From Oxytricha trifallax (taxonomy: Eukaryota > Ciliophora > Spirotrichea > Sporadotrichida > Oxytrichidae): a stretch of 64,000 nucleotides of DNA. The stretch lies in NCBI GenBank assembly GCA_000711775.1, contig ARYC01000178.1, positions 1-64,000 on the forward strand, written 5' to 3'. The notes under the pieces were generated by a model. The model was given only the letters and a program-made list of their open reading frames with translations, made no database searches and was not told where the DNA came from. Positions within the stretch are counted from its first letter, which is position 1. Each line of letters starts with the position of its first letter. Below, piece by piece: positions 1-10,819 of the stretch. The translations under genes were made by a program, and so were the position numbers.

Positions 1-471
1 TTTGAAAACCTATTTCACGTCCTTATAAAGTTGGCCAGCTTATAAGATAGTGTCTAAACAGAAATAAATGTTGAATTTATTGTGCTTTCCATCCATATGT
101 TTCACATATTCCTCTAACGTTTCATTTTTCCTTTATGGTTGAAAATAATTAAGCTTACCGAAATTGACAATCTTTTCTTTGATCATCCTAAGAGCATTGT
201 AAGATGGTTTAGTTTAGACTAATATGTCACAGTAAGGGTAATGCACCTCATCGTACAATTTAAATTTCTTCTAGACTTTAGAGACCATCTTATCGACAAG
301 CATGAACATATACTTTTCCTCTTTGGAAATATCTGCAAGGGGGAGGACGCAATATTCCAGCTCCGTGACATTGTAGCTACAAAAGTTAAATAATAACAAA
401 ACTTACCAATTAAAAAACTTGACCCAAAAGTTTCTAAGTCTGCATTAGTAGCTCGCAGGGGTTCCAAGCAT
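1..471 (-). CDS. Transposon accessory ORF, 5' part (continues off left edge)
   Basis: Read leftward from an ATG at 469-471, with TAA/TAG as glutamine. The frame runs through a 30-nt GT...AG intron at 377-406 and stays open to the window edge, about 145 codons. Removing the intron joins VKFFN to CYNVTELEYC. I do not recognise a domain. It sits 99 bp downstream of another leftward ORF, which diverges from a transposase, so I infer that it is an accessory gene of the same element. The small non-transposase proteins of telomere-bearing elements (TBEs) are the nearest idea. It could instead be a host gene next to the element. Confidence 0.5.
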
Positions 472-569
472 AGTGGTGGGAGGAGGTGTGTCTTATAAAG
501 TTACCGAATAAAACCTCAGCTAAACTGGCATGTTAAGCCCAATTTAAAAAGCCTCATCATTTAGGATTT

Positions 570-3024
570 CATCGATCAAGTTATAACATATTCCTGTTCT
601 TTGCCTTTTTGATTGGTGAAAAGTTAGGGTATTTTAATGATCCTCTCTTCATTGACATGGCAACAAAAAAGTAGTCTTCGTCCTCCCTTAACACCACAAA
701 CTCAGACCGAGGGATTGGATTATTATCATGAAAATAAACAACCTCGATAACCACAGAGCCCTCTTTATAGACGCGTTCACTTAGAGTGTCTAGATTCTTA
801 TGGTTAAGTTCAAATATCGATGGAAAGGCTGACAAGTTGTTTGTTGTATAATCTACCTCATGGAATATTGTGACTTTAAAAGGCTGCAACTTATAATTGA
901 AGACCAGAGCATGGAGCACTTATCTTAAAGGGAAATTAAAAGGGTTCAGAAAGTGGTCACTTGTTATTTATTCAGGCTCAGAAGAATAAAATGCAGCCAG
1001 AATCATAAAGGTGGCTCTCAAATCATTGTAGACTGGACCATCACAGAGTATATTAAGCAGCCCGAGAAGTTCGTTAGCGTATGAGTAGTTTTCGGGTTAA
1101 TTGCAGATTTCTGGCTTGAAATAATAATCTGTGTTGAAGGCCTACTTGTAATTTCTATTCTGAAAGAATTTGGTTTTATTTGATCCTGGAGAAACTTGAT
1201 ACCTAAAGGAGGTATGCATAAGGCGATGTCTATTGCATTGAAAAAAGGTGATCCTGTGAACATAGCTTTCTTATATGAGTCGCAGTCGTTTTCAATGTAT
1301 TTATAGAGTTTGACAGCATAGCCAAGAGTGCTCTTAATATGAACTATTTCGCTATCTGTGAAACTTGGAAGAGGGAAATCAATTATGTGAAAGCGATGGA
1401 GTATTGTATCTTCCTCACTATTCTCATTCAATAGTGGCGATACGTATAAGCGGGAGAGTGACTTCTTCTCCTTATTATCTTCCACTCTTCCATAATTTTT
1501 AGTCTCAGAACCGTGTTTGAAATCCTTGGTAAAGGCTGTGGGCTTTGATGGTTTCTGTGGTTGCTTTTGTTATTCAATTAGCTCTTTATTTTCTTTAATT
1601 TCGTGGTATTTATTTGGAGTTATCATGCTGAAGTTTTCTTCAGTCGCAGCTGTTCATATGATAATTTTTCTTTGCTCTGATTGTTCACTTATCTCGAAAT
1701 TTTCGATTTACTTTTCCCATTTTCTTGCATGATTTCTCTTTGTTCCTTCAGTTCTTTTATGTTAGAAGTAAGAACTTTCAACTCATCAAAGAATCTTAAC
1801 CTGGTGTTTTTATAAGTGGCTTAGCAAAACCAGTAATTACAGTAAGGGCTTGCCTTGACAATTTCTAAGAAGCTGTGTATTAAGTCTTTTATTAAAATCT
1901 ATTATTCTTCCCAATGGCGTGGCTTAGTTTAAAAAGTTTCAATTTTACTTTGGTAATCTGACATTTGAGTTTCTTGGTATAATTAAATCATCTGTCCTTC
2001 TTGATTTGGTAATCGCTACTGCGAATATTGGTAATCTGAAATGCCTCTCACAGTTTAATTGAACGTATAGAAGTCTAAGTTGTTCTCCAGTTCTTCAAGA
2101 TGATCTTTATCATCTTCTTACGAGAAAAGAGGGTTGATATTTGAATTGTTATTATTTTTCATCTAACTCAAAATCAATTAGGACTTTTGGTCTTTTTTTA
2201 CTTCTTACTGAAAAATATCACTGTTGGTCAAGAGTTTTTAAATTGCATACTTCGATTATAATCATCCTAATTAGAGATATAGTTACCATCTCCAATATCT
2301 TTGTCTAAATCATCTTCCAAAGATATATTTATATATCCTGGATTTGGATTGTCAACTTCTTAATCTTTAATCAAGTCATCGAAACTGGAAATTTCTTTTT
2401 TTATGAGCTTACAATTTTAAACATCTTGGGCTTTAACAGTGTGGGTAAGGAGTTCTAAGTCAGCAGAGCAAACAGTTTGTCTATCTGATTAGGGTATGTC
2501 AAATTTTTCTCCTTTCCTATATTTTGTATACTTAAGATTCTAAAGTCGGGTATGCCTCTAAGTAATTTCCTTGTTTTGTATAGCTTGAATCAATTCAAAT
2601 TGGACTCCATCTAAGGATTTACTGTCGACCATATCTTAGAAAATTACAGGGTCCAGCTAAACAAGTGTTAACTACTTTGTCGGAGTTGTATGTAATAAGG
2701 GGTTCTAGAGCTTATTTAAGAAAATCGCATAGACAATCTTCACAAAGAGTTGAAAGTACGGCTTCTCAACTAGGGTTTGTTTTTTATAAGGCTATCAAGA
2801 TAACAGATGAACAACTTGATCCCTTCAGTGTCATGAGAACATAAGAACTCAAATACTGTCCCTGAAAAAGTACAAAGGGGCGCTTTATGACTCTAGTATT
2901 AGAGAGTGTAGAGCTATGCAATTTCAAGATCAGAGTCTCCTTCCTTGTAGGCATAGATAATCTTATCAATATCTGTCGGTATGAGTTTGAATTTTACGTT
3001 TCCAATGAGAGAGTGATGTGTCAT
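570..3024 (-). pseudogene. Transposon accessory ORF, about 815 codons, several frameshifts
   Basis: ATG at 3022-3024, terminal TGA at 570-572. Good protein sequence can be followed all the way, but it changes reading frame near 2740, 2235, 1640 and 1190, and each abandoned frame soon meets TGA. The middle part is Gln/Asn-rich with a short Cys-containing stretch (SPYCNYWFC). The C-terminal third is more ordered (TIFHEVDYTTNNL, SVVIEVVYFHDNN). No certain domain recognised; the large accessory protein of TBE-like elements is an inference from position and orientation, divergent from a transposase across a gap of about 105 bp. The frameshifts suggest decay, though assembly errors in homopolymers could mimic some of them. 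Confidence 0.5.
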
Positions 3025-3129
3025 TGTTTCTTTTTAATAGAATTATAAACAATGTATCCAAATATCCTTAATAATTTTAATTAAATAATTTTGATTAAGC
3101 TTAGCTATAAAGATAAAAGCTAATAATAA

Positions 3130-5883
3130 ATGAGGGACTAAAGAACTAATACCCCTAGGCAGCAAATATAATAGCACACTTAAGAAGAATCTAAGGATGC
3201 GTCTTATTCAGGAGTTTCTTGCTCACAGAATTAAATATTGACGACGAATTTCTCATCACTAATGCCCTGACTGAAATCAAGCCAAGCAAAGTTAAGGCTT
3301 AAGAGAAATCTATTGTTAAATGGACTCCTGTCGTGCTTGGTAAATTATTCCCAAACGTTATTTAGTCAACAAAGTTCACATACAATTCTGGATAACTGCT
3401 AAACAGTGGTGAAGTCCCTGTACAAATCTAGAAGCTTGCAGGTGGAGCAATCATAAAACTTCCTTAAGAAAAAATTCAAGAATATTTAGCTAGCAATGTT
3501 GATGTTTGTTACATATAAAATGATGATGAGCTTTGCAAATTCCTTGAAGCTTACCTTCAAAGTTTTCGACTTGCCAGAATCAGGAATAAACCAGTTATGA
3601 ATAATTAAGGAAGCGACACAAGCTATAATATTACAGGAGGATGTAAAGTTGATGAGTAACGAGGAGCTCTTAGAGGCAGTCAAAATTTAATAGATGCACT
3701 CAACGAGACAATAAAATAAAAAGGCAAATCCTAGAAGTTAATTAGCAATCCTTTTTTGAAGAAAAGAGAAGCTAAGCTCGCATGTAAGAAATTAGAGGTT
3801 ATTAATCTATACTATAACGAACAATTAAAACCTCGTCAAGTGGCTAAGAAATTGAGGATGGATGTGGATGTTGTATATAAGACTATCGAAAAGTTTAAGT
3901 ACGAGGTCAAGCATAAGATTCTTGATCCTGAACCACAAAAGAAAGTGGGTAGAAAAGGGGTTTGTGGGAACTAGCTCTTGCTTGATTCTATCCAGGCCTA
4001 CCTAGAACAGAACGGAATTTACGAAGTTACAGGATAGAAGCTTCATAATTATTTATTAAACCTGGCTCAAACAAAGCCAGAGTGTAAGCTACTTAAGGTG
4101 CCTTGCGTTACCACTCTTCAAAAGATTCTGTGAGATAAGTTCCATCTAAGATATGGGAAAACTCAGGCTGCTAATACAAAGTATAGAGACCCGAACTTCA
4201 ATGAGAAGAGGCTCTGGATTAGCAGGTTGTTGGCTCAGTTCTTATATGAGGATGCAGTTATCATTTCAGTTGATGAGAGCAACTTCCGATCGGACTCGAT
4301 GCCCTCAAAGTAATGGAGCTTCAACATTAAAGATATGCATCGAGATTCTGCAAAATTACAGAAGCGATAAAAAAGGTTGCAAAATGATAGCATGATCCTC
4401 GCTAGCGATGACAAACTTTTGTATGGAAAAATGCTCCTCAAAATGGATCAAAGTTCTGATTCTTCAACTTCAAAATTCTCAGAGAGCTTCCACCTGGAAA
4501 AAATTGAAAATGTTGGGGAATAATTAGAGAAGGTTTCAAATTCATTTGACTTAGGGTTTTCTAAAAATTGTAATTAAAAGGTTGGAAATATTAAAAATGG
4601 AAAATTCGGTATGGCTAAGTCAACTTCGTAAGCAATTAGCCATTTTGTAATGAAAAGCTTTATAGGACCTAAGGTAGGATAGGGGTTTAAGAAATATCCT
4701 AGACGCCAAAGAAACTTGTCAGCACTCCAATCTAAATTCATGGAGCGAAAGTTCTAAGGGGGTCAAAGTAGTCATCGAAAACCAGTAATTATAGTTAGAA
4801 AACCATTGAAAATACTAAGGTAATTATTAATGCATAATACTTTTAGGGAAATCCATAACTGAAACCATTAAAAAAGCAACTTCAGACCCCTTCAATGAAA
4901 ACTCGGCTTGCATTTACAAAGGATCTCTCCCCGATATTAGAGGTCCCTGAGACCTCCAATTAGAAATTCAGCTTGACTAAAACTTTTCAGAGTTTCCGCA
5001 TAAATAGTTCAGTGAAATCAGTAATGTCTGAAGACAATTCAGCTTCAAAAGTGAAGAGTGGTTTAACTCCTATTCTCGATAAAATATCAAAAATAAAACT
5101 GGAATCTTCGAGGAAGAAGTCTGTTGACCTAGGTGCCGAAACCAAGTTGGAAAGTCGGTTTGCGGTCACTCCTAGGAAATTAAAACTCTCAAGTAGCTTC
5201 CACAAAGACTCATCGAACCCTGGGTCAGAGCAGGGAAACTTGCAGAGTGAAAGGGGCTCTTACTAAAAGCTTTGGCCCCAGCTATTTATAGACCCTCACT
5301 TGAAAAGCATTAAGGAATACTAGAGTGAGATGAAGCAGAACCTGGGACACTATGGGATGAAAGTGAGAGAGTTGTCAATTAAGAAAAGCTCAGCTAAGAG
5401 ATAGCAATTCTCAATGTCTTATATTGCTGCGATTTCCTAGGATAGAATTATCTCCAGTCAAGTGATAGAAGGAGCTTTTGACTCAGTTCTCTTTGAAAAC
5501 TTTATCTACCATACCTTACGCAGTGTAAGAACTGACAAAGAACTACACTCTAAGAAAGTGGTCCTGCTGATGGACAACGCAGTCATTCATAAATATTCAG
5601 AGATGTTAGCCACAGCCGGAAAGTTCAAAGTGAATGTGCTCTTCAACGCCGAATACTCGCCTTGGCTCAATCCAATTGAGCAGTTATTCTCCTTTACAAA
5701 GAAGGAGATGAAGATGGACACTATTCAGAACAAGTAAGTTTTAATGGGCTTTACACTTTTAGGCAGCAATTGGTGAAGAGGGTTGCTGAAATCGTTCAGA
5801 ATTTAAGAAAAGAAGACATCCAGGGGATGTGGGCATTCAGTATCAAGAAGTGGATTCACACTCTTCGGTTCGGTTTTGTGTGA
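3130..5883 (+). pseudogene. IS630/Tc1-mariner DD34E transposase with large internal insertion
   Basis: DNA transposase. A long N-terminal extension precedes a helix-turn-helix region (KPRQVAKKLRMDVDVV, about 3835-3880). First catalytic Asp at 4272 (IISVDESNF), second Asp at 5573 (VVLLMDNAVIHK), Glu at 5678 (YSPWLNPIEQLF); the last two are 34 residues apart, so DD34E. A 29-nt intron at 5734-5762 joins TIQNK to QQLVKRVAEI, and TGA at 5881-5883 ends the gene. About 430 residues separate the first two Asp residues, against roughly 90 in ordinary relatives; the extra part is Ser/Lys-rich. The gene is damaged: one in-frame TGA near 4131 and frame changes near 3240 and 4850. It is too large to be the standard 42-kDa TBE transposase. 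Confidence 0.8.
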
Positions 5884-6580
5884 TGATGTTTGTTTCATAG
5901 CTGAAGTAGTGTATAAAACCTGTTTCCCTTTACAATTTCCCCTGTCATGTCAGTTTTAAATTCATCGCAGATTATTATAATTAATAACACTATTTATATT
6001 TTACTTAAAAATGTCCTAATTCACTCTTTACAACACTCGATTCTAAAATACTGCTTCTATTTCACATTTGCACTCTTAAAATGGCCACTTCCTTCGCGAT
6101 TCTACTTAGTTGCATTTGCCTTTATATTATCGCAATTATGCATGAATGCCATATTTTGGCAAAACTTCCAAATTTTAATGGAGTTACCCTACTTTCAAGC
6201 CCCTTTTCGGTAAATGAGAGAGGTTTTTATGAAAAAGTCCCTATTTTGGCCTAAACTACGCAAATCTCTGAAATCGCTAATTTAGCAAATGTCCCAACTT
6301 CCCTAATTATAAAGACCCCTAAATTTGAGATGTATCAATTTTTACAAGTACATATATAATTTTGACCAGCCCCCTAAATTTTTTGACCAACTACTAATAA
6401 AAAAATGACACATAGCAACAAAAAAACAGGGGTTTTGAAATTGAGGGGATTTGGGGTTTACGCATTTTTCCATTGGTCTAATTATATTATTTATTTAATT
6501 TTAATTTTATTTTCACAATTTCCTGATTCAATTCTATTTTAGCAATAATAAAACATTAGTTTAAAAAAGTATTTATATAA
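5884..6580. other. Right flank of the transposon, no gene
   Basis: No coding sequence seen. A degenerate G4T4-like stretch lies at 6429-6461 (AGGGGTTTTG, then GAGGGG and TTTGGGG). TBE termini carry telomere-like repeats, so this may be the decayed right end of the element. I could not find its inverted partner on the left, which may lie off the window. Confidence 0.3.
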
Positions 6581-9244
6581 ATGACATCATCGATTATGAC
6601 TGGTAAATAAGCAGGAGCACAATAAGAGTTAAAAAACTTTAAAAGTAAAATAAAAGCCAGTGAGTAAGATTTTCGCAAGATGCAGGACAAATACATAACA
6701 AATACCTTTTAAATTGATTAACAAATTTAGAATCATCAAGAGTCTCAGAGTATCCAGTAATTATAAGAAAGTTATACTTAAAAGAGTCTTATGATAATCA
6801 ATGTAATAAAAGATATCTTGAACAATTCAATTATTAGAACTTACTTCCCTATTCTTAATAATTTCGCTCTGTCACTTCTATCAAGCTAAGAATAACTTAT
6901 TGTCAAAATTGCTAGTTTCAGTTAAAATGAATTGAAATCACTTCATGATTAGATTAATGCTTCAGACCAATAAATCAAAGTGCTGGAAAAGCAGCTTGAT
7001 ATCTATAAATAACAAGATAACATATTAAATTACTATAGGCAAAATGCTTTCTAAAGAAATAGAAAGAAGCAGGAGGATTTAGACTAGTTTGATAAAATGA
7101 CTGATTTAACCAAAGAAGAAACTGAAATTAAAAGATTAATAGAGAATGATTACGCACTTATAAGAGCTCATAAGAATGGTCTTAGCGCTGATGAAATAGA
7201 TTAAATGAGTTAAGAAGAGATACAGCCCAGATTTTCAGGGGTCAATAATGATCTCTTTGATATTTATAAGTTTATGGTCAAACATGACGATCAAGAACAT
7301 ATTCATAGGTAAACAAAGTATTAATTATGTTTAAAAGATTTGATAGTTAAATTTAGGTTTAATTCACTATGTTGATTAATGATTTAAAATCAAATAAATT
7401 TAACATATCACTGTTTAATACTAAAATCAAACCATCATTTTAGTCGTGACGTAGACGTATCTGAGTGTGTTGACGTGGCAAACTTTTGTGACGTGGCAGT
7501 CGTAAAGTAGAAAACTCCGAAAAAACCAATCTCGCTATTACCTAGTCTTCTCCCAAAATCAATACGTCACCACGACAGAGCTTGTGAGATCCGATTCGGT
7601 GATAGAAGGTGTAGAAAAACGCTTACCGGTCCCACCGCTGCTGGGAAACATAATCCCTAACCTTTCGCTGTGGTAGCTTCAGTACCCTAACCCGGTGTGG
7701 GAGAAAAATCCTTATCGTTGTCTTCAATGGTTCCGTCTTCCCACTTTCGAAGGCAGAGCGTACCTTCATCCTGCTCCCTATTACCTAGGAAACTGAACTC
7801 AAGCCAGGAAAGCTCATCTATGCAGGGAAATCCTTAGCGTGCAGACGACTCGAGGAGTCTAGGATCTGACAGATTGAACCCCGCCGACTGGCCCCTAATG
7901 CGTTGTGCTCAGCAACCCGTTACCTGCTCTCGGTAGGCCTTAGTGTAGTAGAAAGCTCTATCAGAAAGTCTCCAGCCTCGGGCCCCTGCTGGTCACCCTA
8001 TCCTTATAACTTTGTAATTTAATAATTGGTTTAATTCACTATGAATTTATCAAATAGAGAATACTAATAAATAGAGACAGATCTGAAAGAAAGACTCTCA
8101 GGAGTTTAAATGGAGACTGCTCGTTTAGTGCTTCGAAGATTTTTCAAAAAGTCTATATGTGTGGATAACTCTACTTAAACAACTTTCGAAGACGAAAAGA
8201 AAATAGTAATATTTGATTTATCTCGCAAATTAGAATCACTAAAGCAAACAGCAGAGAGTAATGAATAAAAACTTAAGTACTTTGAAAATATCAATAAAGA
8301 ATTAAACAATAAAAATGCTACACTTAATCGTGAATTGAGGGATTAAAAAGACTCAGCAGATTACTTCTCTCGTAAGAATGTCATTTTGGAATAGGAATTT
8401 AATCAAGTGAGTACTAAAATGAAACAACAGGAGTTAAAGCTGTTCAATTTAAGCGAAAATCACAAAGATGTAGAAAAAAATTTAGATATTTATAAGAAGA
8501 AGTTCACTCTTGAAAAGCAAGCCAATTAAAGAATTATGCATAATGTTAAACATCTTACATATTAATATAATGTTAAGAGACTGACATTGAAATTGAGGAA
8601 AGCACAACAGTTCATATTCATTATTTTAAATAAATAATAAAACACAGTATACCAATAATTACTTAATATTCGCTATTTAACAAGAAGAAAACAAGGGCAA
8701 CAATTCCTTTTAATTGTCTACAAAAGATTTTGAGATAGTTGAATTCGAGCCCGAAGAATTAAATGAAAAAGAGTAGATAGTTTTTTATTTTACTTAAATA
8801 ATTAATATAAAAATTTCAACACAATAGTCTACATGTAGGAACTTAGAGATAGAGTTGAACAGTATATAAGTTCTGAGATTGAGAATATTGTTACTGGCAA
8901 GAGAAAAGCAAAATTTATGTTATTATTTATTAGCAGATGTGCCTTTAAAGAAATATGATCCTTCTCACAGAAGAGACTCTTCGCTTTCAAGCTTTAAATT
9001 AGGGTCAATTGGCCATGGTGTAATTGAAGAGATAACTCAAGATTAAAATTTAAATGATACTAGAAGATCAAATGGAAGTAACCAAATTGAGTCAAAACGA
9101 TCTAATGGAAGTACATCATAAGACACTCGCATGCATTTCAGAAAAGCATCTTAGAATATAACTGTCAATATGCCATAAATAGATTAAGAATAGAATTTAT
9201 AGTCAAAACCTGAGAGAATCATATATACAACATTTTAATAATGA
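6581..9244 (+). CDS. Coiled-coil protein, unknown function
   Basis: ATG at 6581; TGA at 9242-9244. Heavily Gln/Lys/Glu-rich with long heptad-like stretches (HDQINASDQQIKVLEKQLD, KKIVIFDLSRKLESLKQ). A 38-nt intron at 7309-7346 is needed to keep frame into the pointer GGTTTAATTCACTATG. The IES at 7372-8043 separates the two large coding halves. A further GT...AG intron around 8647-8695 joins the second coil to a Ser/Asn-rich tail, and an AT-rich gap near 8777-8835 may be a small IES bounded by TAG. No recognised domain. A cytoskeletal or basal-body role would be a guess from the coiled coil alone. Confidence 0.7.
7372..8043. other. IES, 672 bp, 16-bp pointer, with GC-rich insert
   Basis: Direct repeats GGTTTAATTCACTATG at 7356-7371 and 8028-8043 bound it; removal of one copy plus the intervening DNA joins the two halves of the coiled-coil gene in frame. 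Outer 70 and 30 bp are AT-rich, but 7444-8003 is near 50% G+C, quite unlike the window. Within it GACGTGGCA occurs twice (about 7473 and 7492). No tRNA-like A or B box was seen. It may be a transposed or foreign segment lodged inside an IES; alternatively the 16-bp repeat is a target duplication. Confidence 0.75.
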
Positions 9245-9648
9245 ATTAAATTATAGTGTGTTTTAAATTAGTTGGGAAGCTTTTTTTATTTAAAGTTTAT
9301 TAAATTAAATATATCAAGCATTAAAAATTATCGAAAACTGTCAATTAATTTCTCAATTTTATTGAAATAAAAGATATGAAATGATCAATATTATTTAAAC
9401 ACAACAATATACATGAGATAATTTATTTAGACTTATATCTATCTAATACCAAAAAATTCTTGAATTCGTAATTATTTTTATCTAAATAATAAATTAAAAC
9501 TAATTTGTTTTTTTTATAAAAAAAGAATTAAAATTTGATGACACATTTTACAATTATTATATTGAAATATTAATCATATATATATATATGAATTTTTATA
9601 ATTTTTTGAATGTAATCAAAAGTAAGATAAGCAATTGAAAAAGAGAAA
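9245..9648. other. AT-rich intergenic DNA
   Basis: Poly-A/T runs and a short (TA)n stretch near 9579-9589; I see no gene or structured element in it. Confidence 0.6.
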
Positions 9649-10232
9649 ATGATAAAAACTTAAAATATAGTAACCTAGTAACCCTAGCAATCTCAACCTG
9701 ATCCAATAAAACTTAAGATAAAGCTTAGAGCTTCTCCACCTCCTAAAAGAAAACTAAACCTTGATTTGCCTACTTTCAAACCAGATCTCTCAAAGAAATC
9801 TGTGAGATAAATGCCTCCAAAGGACAAAGCCAAATCTCCAAAAGTGTTCTCATCAATTTAGAATGATTTGATTAAGGCATCTGATATAGACAAATCACCT
9901 AAGAATCTCTGGTAAAAACCAAAACACACAGTTTCCATAGGTATTTAAGTATTTGAAGACAAGGAATAAATGATGGAATAGAAGTATGGGTGGAAGAAAC
10001 AATATGCTAACAAGCTGTTGTAAACTGATGAATATTTGTTTAGTCCTGAGGCTCATTACACTCTCCAGCATCACTTGAAAGAATATGAAAGATATCTGGG
10101 TCCGAAGATACACAAGAAATCAAATGGCACAACTGGCATAGCAAGTAATTAAATTGATATGTCAGGAGTTGGCGCTTTTGGAATGGGATTTGGATTGAAA
10201 TAGTAAGAGTTAGTCAAAATATAAGTACTTAC
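9649..10232 (+). CDS. Hypothetical basic protein
   Basis: ATG at 9649-9651. Reads as a basic, proline-rich N-terminus (KLKIKLRASPPPKRKLNLDL) followed by an aromatic charged region (EQKYGWKKQYANKLLQTDEY, HHLKEYERYLGPKIHKK) and a Gly-rich tail (SGVGAFGMGFGLKQQ). Coding quality drops at about 10,230, where the DNA turns AT-rich without a TGA, so the last MDS or a nearby IES junction is missing from my model. AGTACGT occurs at about 10,292 and 10,558 and could be a pointer pair. No family recognised. Confidence 0.55.
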
Positions 10233-10819
10233 TATGAAATACTTAAATATATTAAATCTTACTTATATTAAAAAATAAAATTTGTTAGTTAGTACGTAAA
10301 AATTAATAAAAATAACTAAATATTGTTTTAAACAGACATATTATCTATCAATATTTAATTTATTAAGCAATTTTAATATTTTCTATATTTCTTAATATAC
10401 ATGCCTCTTATAATTTAATCTATCTTAAATCAAAAATAGATTTTATTAATATCTTGACTAATAATTTAATGTATAATTATTCTTACTTAAGCTTCCCTTA
10501 AGTTAAAATTATGCTTTCTATTGTTAGTAACGTTTTATATTAATTTTATTCTTGCTAAGTACGTCCAAACACCAATTATCAATATTGTTTATTCATCAGC
10601 TGAGCAATCATACGGGATGCTGCCTAAACTTAACAATTTAAATCATTTTTGATTTTAGAAACTTTTTAAAAAGATGTAATAAATCAAATATAAATATACA
10701 AATATTAATTACTTTATCTTGTAAAAAAAATTATAATTGATCACAAAAGATTCTATTATAAATTACAATTTAATGTTGATTAAATTAAATAATTTATATA
10801 TTTATTTAAATATTTTTCA
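10233..10819. other. AT-rich spacer with a richer island at 10,557-10,640
   Basis: Mostly AT-rich. The island is clearly higher in G+C and can be read as protein on either strand (minus: SIPYDCSADEQTILIIGVW). It may be the last MDS of the gene to the left or an orphan MDS; not resolved. Confidence 0.35.

Noticed and set aside
6429-6461. Intact TBE terminus
   Set aside because: The G4T4 units are degenerate and no inverted partner was found; kept only as a weak note on the flank.
7444-8003. tRNA-derived SINE or rRNA fragment
   Set aside because: No A or B box, no CCA end, and no recognisable rRNA core sequence.
10557-10640. Last MDS of the 9,649 gene joined at pointer AGTACGT
   Set aside because: The pointer copies exist, but the sequence before the first copy is not convincingly coding, so the join was not accepted.
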